A stretch of DNA of 64,000 nucleotides from Brienomyrus brachyistius (lineage: Eukaryota > Chordata > Actinopteri > Osteoglossiformes > Mormyridae). The notes below the pieces were generated by a model. The model saw only the letters and a program-made list of their open reading frames with translations, had not been told where the DNA came from and made no database searches. The translations under genes were made by a program, and so were the position numbers. The DNA lies in NCBI RefSeq assembly GCF_023856365.1, contig NC_064552.1:4367200-4431199 (forward strand), given 5' to 3'. Shown here piece by piece: positions 1-11,982 of the stretch; position 1 is the stretch's first letter, and each line of letters opens with the position of its first letter.

Positions 1-694
1 CGTGGCCGACACCCGACCGGAGCTGGTCTAGTCTCCCAAGCTTCTCTCGGCATTTCCGCGTGCAGGTCTCGCACAGGCCGTCCCCGTCCACCAGGTAGAA
101 ACACTCCACCCGTCGGATGGGGTCCCGGCCGCTGTCGTCGTCCGGACTGCGCATGGGGTTGCGGCAGACGTTCAGCTTGCGCAGGTGCGGCAGCCGGCGT
201 AGGCAGTCGGGCACCTGCGTCAGCTGGTTGTCGAAGAGACCCAGCTCGCGCAGTTCCCTGAGAGTCGCCATGGAGTATGGCAGACTTTCCAGCCGGTTCA
301 TGCCCAGGTTGAGGCTGCGCAGGCGGTCCAGCTGGCCCAGCTCCTCAGGCAGCCCGCCGCTGCACAGCTGATTGTTGCACAGATTGAGGTAGAGGAGCTC
401 CCGCAGCTGCCCGATGCCTGCCGGGATCTCCGCCAGCCGGTTACTGTGCAGGTCCAGCCAGCGGAGGTTGTGGAACCGCTCAATGTATTCGGGCAGCTTC
501 TGCAGCCGGTTCCTGCTCAGGTCCAGCTCCTCTACATCCACCAGCCTCAGCAGGCACCGGGGGAACTCGGCCATCTGCATGTTGCTCAGGTCCAGGCGGC
601 GTCGGCCGTCCACGGTCACCCGCACCGCGTTCCTGGCCATCTTCAGTGTGATCTTCCTCGCCTGGGACTCGCCCCTCTTCCTGCCTGTGTTCAT
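1..694 (-). CDS. lrrc18: LRRC18, leucine-rich repeat protein, 3' end cut off by window edge
   Basis: The minus strand reads open from ATG 694-692 to the window edge: 231 codons of a protein that is about 260 residues in human. The N-terminus is basic (MNTGRKRGES...KITLKMARN). It is followed by LRRs of the LxxLxLxxNxLxxLP type: RRLDLSNMQ, VEELDLSRNRLQKLP, LRWLDLHSNRLAEIP, LLYLNLCNNQL, LRSLNLGMNRLESLP, LRELGLFDNQLTQVP and LRKLNVCRNP. A Cys-containing tail follows (CETCTRKCREKL), which matches the LRRC18 C-terminal region. A single coding exon is as expected for this gene. The family is a cytoplasmic scaffold known mainly from testis; no enzymatic role is known. In mammals LRRC18 lies inside WDFY4, which is not visible here. 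The paralogue suffix (a/b) cannot be decided. Confidence 0.88.
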   Translation of the reverse strand, partial: MNTGRKRGESQARKITLKMARNAVRVTVDGRRRLDLSNMQMAEFPRCLLRLVDVEELDLSRNRLQKLPEYIERFHNLRWLDLHSNRLAEIPAGIGQLRELLYLNLCNNQLCSGGLPEELGQLDRLRSLNLGMNRLESLPYSMATLRELRELGLFDNQLTQVPDCLRRLPHLRKLNVCRNPMRSPDDDSGRDPIRRVECFYLVDGDGLCETCTRKCREKLGRLDQLRSGVGH

Positions 695-2016
695 AGCTCT
701 GTCCGGAGGAAGGTCACTGGTTTTCTCGTCAAAATGATCAGCTGTCTGATACATCAGAATCTGTTGCATGTATGTTCAATAAGTTTAAAAATGTATTTTA
801 CCGTTTTTGAAATGCATTAAGAATACCTTGTAGACGCAGTATGTTAATTACAGAGTGACCTGTGTCGATTCCTTTTTAATTACAATGTTTCCTATTGCCG
901 ACTGAATCTGAGCATCAATCCCATAAAGGAAACTGTAGCCAGGTGTGCAGGGATACTGACATCAGGGCTCGGAATTATCTGACGGAATTTCTGATATTTC
1001 AGCTCAAACGGAACTCTTTCGCTTAAGTAAATATACCGCAGATCGCTCTGCGATTAAGATGAAAATGTCTGCTGGTGGCTTAATAGATGAGAAGATGATT
1101 TTCAGTGAGGCCTCCACACCATCTGGCTAACATCCCTGTCGTGATCTTCGTGCTTCGAAGTTAAGCCACGTGATGCCTGACTGTGAAGAGGCTTTGAAAT
1201 GTTGCCTTTTAGTTCATAAAAACGTTCAGCTTGTTATGATTTATGCCATTACATTAACTTAATGACATTAGACCCGACATTAGACTTGAAAATGACATTG
1301 AAGAGCATCTGATTTTTCATCTCCTGGTCTAATTATATATAAACAAAAAAAAACAAAGTATCCGTTTCTTTTATCACTATTAACACATAATCAATACTTC
1401 AGTTTCCAGCGGCTCTCTTATATAAATGAGTAATTTCGTTCTTACCCGTTACGGTGTTAGACCGGCGGCTTCAGTCTGCGGAACTCGGCAAAGACACTGA
1501 TACTGTGCGTACGGACTGGATGCGACCGTCAGTGTTGCTGTGAATTATAAATACATGATCTTGAGAAGCCTGTAAAGGAATCTCATCGTCGGGCCCGGAA
1601 CGGAAAGCGCCTTAATGAAGCGCTGTAGACATTGTAAATGAAACCGCGTCTTGTTTAAATTTGTTACCAAGTAACAGAAAGACAGTGCCGCGGGATACTG
1701 AGACATCTGCCAAATCTGAAATACCTGCAGTAATTGGATTTGGTTTATTTCGCGACAGATTACTCATTTGCCTCAAAGGAAATTAACTATATTAAAATAA
1801 ATTAATCTACCCTGTGAACATCTATTATGTTCAGTCATGTCTGCAGCATGCACTCTCCAGCACTCTCGCGTGCTGGGAAGTTGTGATCTCTGCTTCCTCA
1901 GAACGTGCTTTTTCGAAATCATATATGAAATTAAGCTTTAATGTCATGTCTTGTTAGACCCTATGACATTTTTTAGACCGGATTATGAGGGATGGTTTGC
2001 ATCAGATTAATAAATA
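695..2016. other. Upstream region of LRRC18, no gene seen
   Basis: This is AT-rich sequence upstream of LRRC18. No coding exon, RNA gene or recognisable repeat was found between the LRRC18 start and the Tc1 insertion. The promoter of LRRC18 should lie in its first part, but no clear TATA box at the expected distance was seen. Confidence 0.5.
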
Positions 2017-2018
2017 TA

Positions 2019-3238
2019 CACTCACCGGCCACTTTTTTAGGCACACCTGTCCAACTGCAGGTTGATGCAAATTACTGATCAGCCAGTCACATGGTGGAAA
2101 CTCAATGCATTTAGGCATGTTGACATGGTCAAGACGAACCGCTGCAGTGCAAACCGAGCTTCAGAATGGGGAAGAAAGGTGATTTAAGTGACTTTGAACG
2201 TGGCATGGTTGTTGGTGCCAGATGGGCTGGTCTGAGTATTGCAGAAACTGCTGATCTTCTGGGATTGTCATGCACAACCATCTCTAGGGTTTACAGAGAA
2301 TGGTCTGAAAAAGAGAAAACATCCAGTGAGTGGCAGTTCTGTGGGCGAAAATGCCTTGTTGATGCCAGAGGTCAGAGGAGAATGGCCAGAGTGGTTCGAG
2401 CTGATAGAAAGGCAACAGTAACTCAAATAACCACTCGTTACAGCCAAGGTATGCAGAAGAGCATCTCAGAACGCACAACACCTCGAACCTTGAGGCAGAT
2501 GGGCTACAGCAGCAGAAAACCACACCGGGTGCCACTCCTGTCAGCAAAGAACAGGAAACTGAGGCTACAATTCGCACAGGCTCACCGAAACTGGACAATA
2601 GAAGATTGGAAACATGTTGCCTGGTCTGATGAGTCTCCATTTCTGCTGCAACATTCGGATGGTAGGGTCAGAATTTGGAGTCAACAACATGAAAGCATGG
2701 ATCCATCCTGCCTTGTGTCAACGGTTCAGGTTGGTGGTGGTGGTGTAATGGTGTGGGGGACATTTTCTTGGCACACTTTGGGCCCCTTAGTACTAATTGA
2801 TCATCGTTGCTACGCCACAGGCTACCTGAGTATTGTTGCTGACCATGTCCATCCCTTTATGACCACAGTGTACCCATCTTCTGATGGCTACTTCCAGCAG
2901 GATGATGCACCATGTCATAAAGCTCGAATCATCTCAGACTGGTTTCTTGAACATGACAACGAGTTCACTGTACTCAAATGGCCTCCACAGTCACCAGATC
3001 TCAATCCAAAAAAGCACCTTTGGGATGTGGTGGAACGGGAGATTCACATCATGGATGTGCAGCCGACAAATCTGCAGCAAATGCGTGATGCAATCATGTC
3101 AATATGGACCAATATCTCTGAGGAATGTTTCCAGTACCTTGTTGAATCTATGCCACGAAGGATTAAGGCAGCTGTGAAGGCAAAAGGGGGTCCAACCCGG
3201 TACTAGCAAGGTGTACCTAATATAGTGGCCGGTGAGTG
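2019..3238 (+). mobile_element. Tc1/mariner-type DNA transposon, copy 1
   Basis: The ends are inverted repeats: CACTCACCGGCCACT at 2019 and its complement ending GTGGCCGGTGAGTG at 3238. Both are flanked by TA (2017-2018 and 3239-3240), the Tc1/mariner target duplication. The element is 1220 bp and carries one transposase frame. A second copy lies at 18848-20031. The transposase has 36 residues between its second Asp and the third catalytic position. This points to the DD36E group (the 'Incomer' type) rather than classical DD34E; the group name is from memory. Confidence 0.93.
2166..3206 (+). CDS. Tc1-like transposase, full-length frame with catalytic Glu replaced by Lys
   Basis: The frame encodes 346 aa with no stop. 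The N-terminal half is a paired-type helix-turn-helix DNA-binding region (about residues 1-110, including GLSIAETADLLGLS). The catalytic core follows, with AWSDES (Asp155) and FQQDDAPCH (Asp246). The third catalytic position, normally NPIEHLWD, reads NPKKHLWD, so residue 283 is Lys. A metal-coordinating Glu is required for cut-and-paste activity in this family, so the protein is probably inactive despite its intact frame. The start is the ATG that aligns with MGKKGDL in the second copy. This is a genomic parasite, not a host gene. Confidence 0.88.
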   Translation: MGKKGDLSDFERGMVVGARWAGLSIAETADLLGLSCTTISRVYREWSEKEKTSSEWQFCGRKCLVDARGQRRMARVVRADRKATVTQITTRYSQGMQKSISERTTPRTLRQMGYSSRKPHRVPLLSAKNRKLRLQFAQAHRNWTIEDWKHVAWSDESPFLLQHSDGRVRIWSQQHESMDPSCLVSTVQVGGGGVMVWGTFSWHTLGPLVLIDHRCYATGYLSIVADHVHPFMTTVYPSSDGYFQQDDAPCHKARIISDWFLEHDNEFTVLKWPPQSPDLNPKKHLWDVVEREIHIMDVQPTNLQQMRDAIMSIWTNISEECFQYLVESMPRRIKAAVKAKGGPTRY

Positions 3239-3240
3239 TA

Positions 3241-3765
3241 TTCTGTAATGACCAAGACAGCATAATGAAGTACAATCGTTTTATCACACCACCGAAACAT
3301 TGCAGCTTTAAAAAAATCGTTTTTTGTCGAATTTTTCTTATTTTATATAGTAACGTAAACACTGTAAAAAAAATCTAAAATACTCTATAAATATAGTATA
3401 TTTATATAAACAAGTGATAACTATGTAATACCGTGTACAACCAGCAGATGGTACCATGTGGCACGAAATAAAACATAAAACATTCAGTTAAATATAAGGT
3501 AACACAAGGTAATAAACATTTATTTTACCCGTGACTAAAAATTCATGTCTTCATTGTTCCCTTTAACATTGCTTCACTTTAATTTTCCCGATGTTGAAAT
3601 GCTCCAAAACTGTTAATTATTGTTTGTAAGCAACTAAATATGACAAAATTGCAATTGTCCTAAAACTCCACATTTTAATTTTTAGTTTCATAATTGACAG
3701 AAAATATGTGTGTCGTCTTTAAATGTAAGGGCATCTTGTCATAACATCCAAAATCATTATATATA
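3241..3765. other. AT-rich spacer, nothing recognised
   Basis: This is AT-rich DNA between the transposon and the palindromic repeat. No exon-like open frame with splice sites, RNA gene or repeat unit was seen. Confidence 0.4.
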
Positions 3766-4160
3766 AATCACATTGGTAGCACTTCAGCTGTCATCTGTGA
3801 TGCGTTATAGATACCTTCATAAAATATTACAGCACTGTCTTTCTGACTGTCTTTCACTGACTGTCATAAGGATTATAGTGTTGTTTATAATACTTCAAAA
3901 GCTTCAATATGGTTCTCATCTATGGTGTGCTGTGGATATCTTCATAATGCATTATAATGGTACGTATAAGAGATAAAGATGTTTTGTACGGCATTATGAA
4001 GGTATCTGCATTGTAGATGAGGGCTTCATAAACCATTCAATATACATAATAAACAAAGCTATAATGTTATGCTTTTTAAAATATGTATTTATAACTTTGC
4101 TTATATTGCCTTATAAATGCTTTATAATGTGTTATGAATGTGTTCAGGTGTAGTGTTTCG
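3766..4160 (+). repeat. Interspersed repeat built of short ATTATAATG-type palindromic words
   Basis: The stretch is full of variants of CATTATAATG, TTATAAATG and TCATAATGCATTATAATG, in both orientations. About 80 bp of it (3940-4022) recurs in reverse complement at 31491-31568 with only scattered mismatches, so this is a dispersed repeat and not just AT-rich DNA. It has no coding capacity. A non-autonomous DNA element or satellite-like family is likely; its ends were not resolved. Confidence 0.6.
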
Positions 4161-4364
4161 CACTGTTTCCTCACACTTGCGAAGGACAAGATAATGCTTC
4201 GTGAACCATTTGCGATATCTTATGACCCCACTAGATGGCGCTCTTGGTTTGTTTTGGGGCATACTTTGTACCTTATTTGAACTGAGCACCATCCACTAGA
4301 GTAAAAAATACAAGAAATGGTTCATGGAGCGCCATTTTGTCCATCACTACCTTGCATCTTGTGG

Positions 4365-4615
4365 AACAGGGTTTGAGTTTCCACCTTGGCTCCTTGTGTG
4401 GAGTATTCATGTTCTCGCCATGTCTTTGTGGGGTTTCCTATGGGTATTTCGGTTCCCACCCCCCAGTCCAAAAACATGGTGAGGTGAACTGGAGTTACCA
4501 AGGTGTGGGTGAATGGTGTGTGAGTGTGCTCTGTGATGGGGTGGCCCCCCTTCCTGAGTTGTTCCTTGCCTTGCATCCATAGGCTCCGGACCCTCCTTAC
4601 CATCGCGTCTTCTGC
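4365..4615 (+). repeat. tRNA-derived SINE fragment (GGAT-tail family), diverged
   Basis: This aligns by eye with the body of the full SINE at 25588-25974. Shared stretches include GTGTGGAGT, GTGGGGTTTCCT, CCAAAAACATG, GTGAATGGTGTGTGAGTGTG and GGCTCCGGACC. The tRNA-like head and the GGAT tail are missing or too diverged to see. No target duplication was found. Confidence 0.7.
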
Positions 4616-5264
4616 ACTGTCTGGCAACCACTGTAGCCTACTTATCCAGCAGCCTTTACTCTCATCTTCAATTTCCATTTAGTTTGTGCAGCCAGGCCGA
4701 CAAATCAAGATCGCGTTAAGCTGGATTGTATATCAAAGTAAAGTGCGATGGAATTAAGGAGGCACGAATGAGGGGAATTAGCCAGTTCGTTTACAAATCA
4801 TTACCAAACCTTAGTGATATATAGCAGACTACATGAGGACTTACGGTGATGTCCGTGGCATCCTCTCTATCAGACTCTCTGAAATAGGACTTATATACAT
4901 ATATTAGATAAATTCTCAATTAATGCACCTCATTCTTCTGCTAGAGCAGATAAAGTTTGGACTAACTTCTGCCGACAGTCGGTGTTTGACAAATAATCAT
5001 ATAGTAAGCAAACAAAGACCATGAATAGACTCTATCTTCGGATGTATTGCATCATTAACGGGCAGCAATGAATTATTCATCGAGTTCACAGAGGCTCGTT
5101 TGCGCATCCGTTAAATACTTCATTGCAGCAGTCTTTAATTACCCAGCGTATCTTACTCTGTCCTGGCTAGATACATTTATTCTGCTAACTAGTGTCGATG
5201 TATGTGTTTGAAGAATGACCAGATATGGTTGATTTAGAGAGCCAGAATTGAGAATTTATAAGAT

Positions 5265-5512
5265 TGTCATGCCCCCGCTCCTCCGATCCTCCCGTGTGTC
5301 ACGCCCCCTCATCTACCTCGTGTGGATTCCTCTTGTTCACAAGCTGTTTCCTGTTACTGTCATTAGTTCTATGTATTTAGTCCGCGTTTCAGTTTGTTTC
5401 CCTAGTCCGGTCATTAACGTTACGTGTTGTTCTTGAGTGTGTTAGCACGTAATGAAGTCCTTTGTCGGTATCCACGGCTCCTATCATCTGCTTCCCGGTG
5501 CTGATCGTAACA
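5265..5512. mobile_element. Solo LTR of an LTR retrotransposon, 248 bp
   Basis: The segment starts TGTCATG and ends GTAACA (TG...CA ends). It is flanked on both sides by the perfect 5-bp duplication AAGAT (5260-5264 and 5513-5517). TG...CA ends plus a 5-bp duplication are the insertion signature of an LTR element. No internal region or second LTR is present, so recombination between two LTRs has probably removed the rest. The orientation is not certain. The superfamily cannot be set from one LTR; the 5-bp duplication fits Ty3/gypsy or endogenous-retrovirus-like elements. Confidence 0.75.
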
Positions 5513-5517
5513 AAGAT

Positions 5518-8500
5518 CTTCTAAAGTGGGATGTGTTTTGCGTCAAGCTATTCTGGGAGTTATTACAGAGCCAGGGACTTCCGTCTGTGACGGCTCGTCC
5601 CGGAGTGCCCCGGGGCTCCCGTGGTTGTGCACGGACTCCGCTCCTCGTCAGCTTGCGGCGTTCTTTCCAAGGCAAGGCAGCCGCTTTTCACTTAACATGC
5701 ACCCCCATTTTATCCCGTCAGCAAAATTCAACCGAGGGTCGGTTTGTTTTTGTTCCATTTTCATGTCCCCAAGCAAAACCAGTAGGGGGAAAAAATGAGG
5801 ACACCGATTAAACCTTAACTGACTGCACTTACATTCTAGGCACAGAAGACAGACAAAAGTTTTCATCTTTACCATTTCTATATCGATGCCATTAAGGAGT
5901 CTGTGGGGGGCACTTTTTACGTCATTGAAACGGCATATTTCGCAGAAATGCAGTGCAGTACGAGTAAGGACTGCAATGTCATTCAGAATGTCTCTTTAAA
6001 TTAATTTAATCCAGTAATCAGGCTACGGTTGGCCGTAGAAATAGTTATTCGGTAGCTGCGTGCTTGAATATGAGCTGGTGTAGGTCTGATACTGCTGCTG
6101 AAGTTCAGAGGCTGAACTGAAGCGTTACTGTACCTCCCTTAAAATAAAGGCTCGAGTTTTCTGTCTGCTGTATTTCAACATTCTGAGGCATCCAGACCAT
6201 CTGTTGGAGATATGACACTAATAATTTTGTCTGAGTGTACAAGCCTCCCCCATGAACCCACCAAGGCAACCTCACTCCTCCCAATGAGAGGGCGGCTCTC
6301 TCTGTTGCGATGGTCTCAGGCGACCTGTCTGCTTCCTGGCCACATCAAAGCCCCCTCAGCAAGGCCCCTTCTCCCTCCAGCTGTAAACGCACCAAACACT
6401 CTGCTGTCTAATAAGTCTCACATGCCACTTCCTTTCTGTTGTTTTTAACTGGTTTCGCTGGAGGGCAATTACCACAAGAACCATTTTTGGATTACAATAG
6501 CGAGTGAGGGCTAATTAGTGAAAACCTACGTCAGGAACTCGGTCTGGCGAACGGGGGAATGGGTGGTTGCTCTGCGTTGAGTGGATTCCATAGCAAAGAT
6601 GAGATTTAAGAGCCCGAGGATGCGTGGGAATGGAAACCTTAGAAAATGCTTTCGAAAATGACGGAGGGCACTATTGTGAATGAAGATGTGTTCCCAGAGG
6701 CATAGAAATGGGGTCTCCCCATCCCTCCCCCAACGAAATTTATTTCTACCTCTTCTAACCACAGGCCTGCCCACGCTGTTGTGTGCCTCCACTTTTGATT
6801 TGCATTGTTTACAATGTTAGCGGCCATATAGCCTATATCAACAAAATTGTGGTCTCTGCTGGAATTATTTCCATTTTCAAAGTTCCTTCTTTTAAAAACC
6901 AGCGACAGATCTGTAAATCGGTATCACTCAAACATTTTTGTTTTATTAAAGATGTCATACTCCACCTACTGCTGGCTGCTTTTCTGACTGAATACACTTA
7001 ACTGAGCCGTGAGTCGAACAAACTAGGAAATTCAAATTGTGTTAAAAAAGAGGGATGTTTTCTAATTGTCGCTCTATTGACCCATTATTCTTATAAAGAA
7101 TAAATTAGTAGCTGAAATCCTGATTAATCTAAAATAATTACTTTCTCTTTTGTTTTGTAAATGATTAAGACCAGTTACTAGCCTAAAGTCGGTGTTATGA
7201 TCACATACACAGAGAAACATCAAGACCAGCGCCCGAATATCTCATTCCGGTCACAGCATTAGGAAAAACCATCGGTGAGTAGCGTGTTTTATTTCTCCAA
7301 AAGGAGACACCGGAAATCATTAAGTGCTGAAAAGACAGAGACGGATTTTAGCATCATCAGCTTTTTATCTGCATAATGGCCTGAAAATGCCTTGTCAGGA
7401 TGGAAAAATAGTGACTGTGGTTGAAGGAGGCATATTTCAAAGATTGGGGTCAAATTCCCAGCTCTCAGAAATTTTAATTATGGTCTTATTATTAACAAGT
7501 ACTGATTTTTTAATGCATGGATTGTTTTCCAGAAATCATACAGGTTTGATTTTTAGATTTAAAATATGTATTTATTTCGATTTTAATAGATTCATGGTCA
7601 AGCCGCTCTTTCTTAGGCTGCATCATGTGACATAATTCAATGGAAACCGTCCCCTCAGATCCCAGCATGCAGCACGTGTTGCCCGGATTAAGCATGTCAG
7701 CCACTTAAAGTACAGACCACAGAACATCAGAATAGGCAGAATTTCCTGTTTACTGCAAAACGGCTTTTTTTCTACAGTTCGTCACAAACGCACCGCAGTT
7801 TCAGCATGTCGCTCTCTCACTCTGTCGCAGCGGTATCTGCGCGCACCTTCGACGGCCTGTGATATGCGGACGCACCGCGGTCTTCCGTGCTGGCGGTGCT
7901 GCTCGGTCTGGGTCTGGCTCTGACAATGATACGTTCTCTGTCTCTGGTATGTGCCCCAGACTCAGCGTCACCAAAAAACCCCCTTTCTGTGCCCCGTACA
8001 TTTTAGAGTGCTGTTTTAGCAGTTAAGTATGATTGTTTATTGAAAATTGGCATGGATTACTCTAGAAAACTTTTATTGGTATTTTGTTTTCTTCCGAACT
8101 CATCTTTAACGTCTTAAACGTGTTTTCGTTTATGTTTCTCATGATATTATTGTTTGTAGAAAAGCGATCCTTGCTTGTCTTGACAGTTCTCAGTTTACAA
8201 AAGATTTATATATACCACAAAAATTGTGGCGCTGTTGGTCTCCTCTAGGATTCCATGTGAGAAATGGAAAATACTGGCAGCACATAATATTTACAGACAT
8301 AAAGACATCTAATCATATGTTTGTGGCTAGTTCATACTCAGAGGATACAGTGATGGAGTCTTGGTACTTGCGTAACACGTTTTCTGTTTAATGCCTTTTT
8401 TTCTCCCATTTATTTATTTTTGTCTGAGACTTTAGCATTAGAATGTGACCAAAATCAAAGCAGAGCCTGTTTCATTATCCTCATTGGATTAATTTAGTTA

Positions 8501-8900
8501 GGATTAATGCACAGTGACACCAGTATCAACCAGATCCATCCATCCATTTCTCCTGCCAGTGAGACTGGAGTCGATCCCAGCCATCACAGGACAAATTCAT
8601 CAATTAATCAAAACAGTATTCAATTATTAATTAAAACAGTAAAAATATGATCATCCGCAGTGACCTGCAATGCATACATGCAAACATTTAAATGCAAACC
8701 AAATTCTGGCTTGATTACAAATGGAGAAAAAATACATTTAAGTACGGTGTAAAAAATTGCCTTTGTACAAAATGTCATAAGGATGTAGTCACTGAATTCA
8801 CATTCACATTCGTCCGAAAAGTCAGCTAGAAGCATGAAAATAACACATAGAATGAGACAAATATACATTTATAAATAGTGATTTGCAAACACGTAGAGGG
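5518..8900. other. Intergenic region between the solo LTR and VSTM4
   Basis: The open frames here (for example 5452-5811, which starts inside the LTR) are short, overlap in several frames and resemble no protein I know. A short CATCC run at about 8526-8545 followed by SINE-like words is a remnant of the GGAT-tail SINE. No gene is supported. Confidence 0.45.
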
Positions 8901-10588
8901 CAGCTCTACATTGGTCTCTCGTCAAACACTATCTGAGCGTAGACTGTACCCGGACAGGCCAATTCGCTCTCAGGCAGGGACTTCACCAGCTCCAGCTCAG
9001 CATACATCAGGCTCTCCTCCACAATCTTGGGCTGGGTGACATAACAAAAACAAGCCAGCAGAGGGTGCTGTAGTTAAGGCACTCAAGTCATGACCCAAAA
9101 AATGGTGTCTCCATTACCTGAACTCTTTCAGTCAAGAATTTGGATATATAACCATCTCCGTTTAAATATTGTGAAGTATTTTGGATAAGGGAACAAAGTG
9201 TGGTGTTTATTTTGTATGGCCTCTGCCTTAGACTTAAAATACTTTTGTCCAATACAATTTTCCCTAATCCCACTGTTAACCGTGCCGTCCTCCTAATGTA
9301 AAATACAGTAAGACGTACTAAAGATTGTTTTGCAGCTTCTGTGTGCAGCGCCATTAGCATGAATCAAAATCACATTCCGACTGCTGATTGGTCAGTGGCG
9401 CTCAGGTCAGTCACATGGTACTGTGGAACTTACCAGAGCCACTTTTCTTGGCTGGGGCTTCAAAAGTTTGGACCCCCGTGTTTTGTCTGTAAGGAGAAGC
9501 TGGGAAATTAGGGACAGTGGAACAGGCAGTGGAACATTACGTTACCTGATCTCGAGACCTGAGAATGTTTTCTGTTTGATAGTGGCAGACCCTCTCACAG
9601 ATACATATCCGATTCCCTATGAGAAAGACGCTCCTCTGCACCTTTGGCTGGTATGGCCGGTGGAATCTCCGCGGCTCCTACACCCTTCTTCTCCAAGTGC
9701 TTCTTCTCCTTCTTGGGCATGGGAGGGGACAGGCTGATGACACTGGTGACCGTCTCCCCAGAGCTGGAAGTGGGTATGGCGCAGGGGCAAGACGCACAGG
9801 AAAATAATACATTTAGCAAAATTCACAAGGAGAACCATTTTTATGACGGAAAATAACTATCGAGTCATCGATCCTCGCCTTTCGAACATCAAAGCATTTT
9901 GGGTCGGCTGTGTTTGGAAGGACACTACATAGAATATATGGAACGGAACCAAATGATCACCACTGTGATTAAACTACTGTGAGATTCCGTTCCTCTCTGT
10001 GAAGAAAAATACTAACAAAAGTAGTACCAAGCGCAGTGGGAGGAGCCCTACCTGTTCTGGGGACACTTCACCAGATAATAACTTGCTGTAAGGGAACAAG
10101 AGAAGCTTCTTAGAATGTCCACAATTACACGTCACCTCACTGTACACTTACCTGAACATACAGGCTGTATTCAACATCACTATTATTCCTATAGTGCAGT
10201 GTGCAGCGCACCCACCATTTTATAGTGCTCACTGTTCTCACTGGCAAATCTCACTTGCTATATAATGCACTTCACAATATCCAAAGTGCAGTGCAAATCC
10301 TAGAGTACAGATGATGCACATTAGCATGCTCCCCGCATACCATAATGCAACGTGAATGTCATGCATTTTGTCAACTGACCCCTTGTAATACAAGCAGGAT
10401 TCTACACGAAGGTAAGTATATTTCTTTTATATTTTAAAAAGAAAAATTATCTCGATTCACTGAATAAGTCTATATAGTGAACTGCACAAGTCTCCCCATA
10501 TAGGGAACCGTGAGTTAATGACCCATAATTTGAAATGCACAAAAGGGGAGGGGCCACGTGTGGCGTTATAAATTATTAATGAGCTCAC

Positions 10589-10696
10589 CTCTGGAGCTCC
10601 GCCTCCTTTGCAGGTACTGGCAGGTGATGACCACAGTAAACAGGCACATGCAGACGAGTCCGACGGAGCAGATGAGCACCACACACAGGTACACGT
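10589..10696 (-). CDS. vstm4: VSTM4 exon 4, transmembrane segment
   Basis: The acceptor is TTACAG before 10696 and the donor is AGAG/GTGAGC. The exon encodes a hydrophobic stretch of about 22 residues (YLCVVLICSVGLVCMCLFTV...) followed by the stop-transfer cluster QRRRSSR. Its phases (1 in, 1 out) fit the neighbouring exons exactly. Confidence 0.85.
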
Positions 10697-11927
10697 CTGT
10701 AAGGCAGGTTGAGCGCACACCGGCTGGTCATAAACCCACTCACCATTACAAGCCCCTCCCCCCCCAGCACATCTGTTCATGAATGTCGCGTCCCTTACAT
10801 CTCTCTGAAACATTTGTGGCTTTTTCGCAAGGCGTTGCCCTGATTACACTTTATTTACCACCACCCCCCCCCCCAAAACAAACTGGAAATCTCTAGAAAA
10901 GATATGAGTTTTTTCTGGGGCCCTGAGCTGCCTGTCAACCATGAGCATCTCACCAGCCTGTTAGTGCCGAGGCCAGTCAGGACAAAGGCATGTGCCGTCA
11001 GCCTCGAAGGACGTGCAGAGGAGGGGAGGGGAGAGTGGCGCTGTGGCGGGCATGTGGCGGGCACTTCAGAGGCAGCTATTGGGCCGAAATTTTGGAGGGC
11101 TGTCGGGCGGCATCTGCTCGTCGCAATAAGGTCCTCACAGCTCAAATCGGTAAATGTTTTGCTTTGTGGCTGGGTGAACAATGGGTTAAAAATCTGGTAA
11201 ATCAAAAGCTAAAAAAGAGCCCAGCAGGGATATATATATATAAAAACATAAAAACAAATAAACGTGAAAAAATTGAGGATAACCACTAAGTACCAAGTGA
11301 CGCCGGGTGGGTGTTTCATCTTGCGCTACGTGCCAACGCTAATGCTAGCATTGCCTCTTGGCCGCCCCCTCCCAGGCCAGTCAGCGGTGCAGGCCTGCTC
11401 ACGCTCCACCATGTGTCACGCTCGGGATCCACCCAGTCACACCCCTCCACCCCCATCCCTGTCGAAAGAGCCATGACTGCTGGGGTTGGGCAGGCTGCTC
11501 ATCCACAAGCAGGGGGCGGAGCTATCGAAGTCATGTGACTTAGGAAATCAGCCAATCGAAAGCCGTGTCCTTCTCCATCCAACCACTGGCTGGTCTCTGG
11601 GGCGTCGGAGGTGCATGGGTACTCTAGCAGGTTCAGGGGCCCCGGCACTTCATAGGGGCCCCTAAATATGAAAAATAATCATTTATGCGCTGAGGTGTGG
11701 GCCGATTTTACGGTGGGGGAAACCTCCCCCCACCGCCAGGCTTGGCAAATTCTGTCTACCAGTGAGAACCCGTATTTCCGATTGAAAATGGCAACTCAAA
11801 TGGGGGGGGGGGGGGGTCCAGGATTGTGCCCCTGGCTGGCATCACCTGACAACAACAGTACATCTTCCCATTCCCATTGGCCCACAGTTATTCCCGGTTT
11901 TACCTTCAGCAGCGAATCATGACCCAC

Positions 11928-11982
11928 CTTCAAACAGCTGCCATATGGCCTCCCCGATTCTGGGTGGTGGCCAGGACGCTCA
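11928..11982 (-). CDS. vstm4: VSTM4 exon 3, membrane-proximal stalk
   Basis: The acceptor is CCCCCCAG before 11982 and the donor is GAAG/GTGGGT at 11927. The exon is 55 nt where 54 are expected. Reading starts VSVLATTQNR and, after dropping one base in the CCCC run at 11952-11955, ends EAIWQLFE, which joins in phase to DVYLC of the next exon. The human equivalent ends in a Trp-Phe-Phe-Glu type sequence before Asp-Leu-Tyr. Confidence 0.75.

Noticed and set aside
5452..5811. 119-codon plus-strand frame
   Set aside because: It starts inside the solo LTR and runs into flanking DNA; the overlapping frames are also open and no domain is visible.
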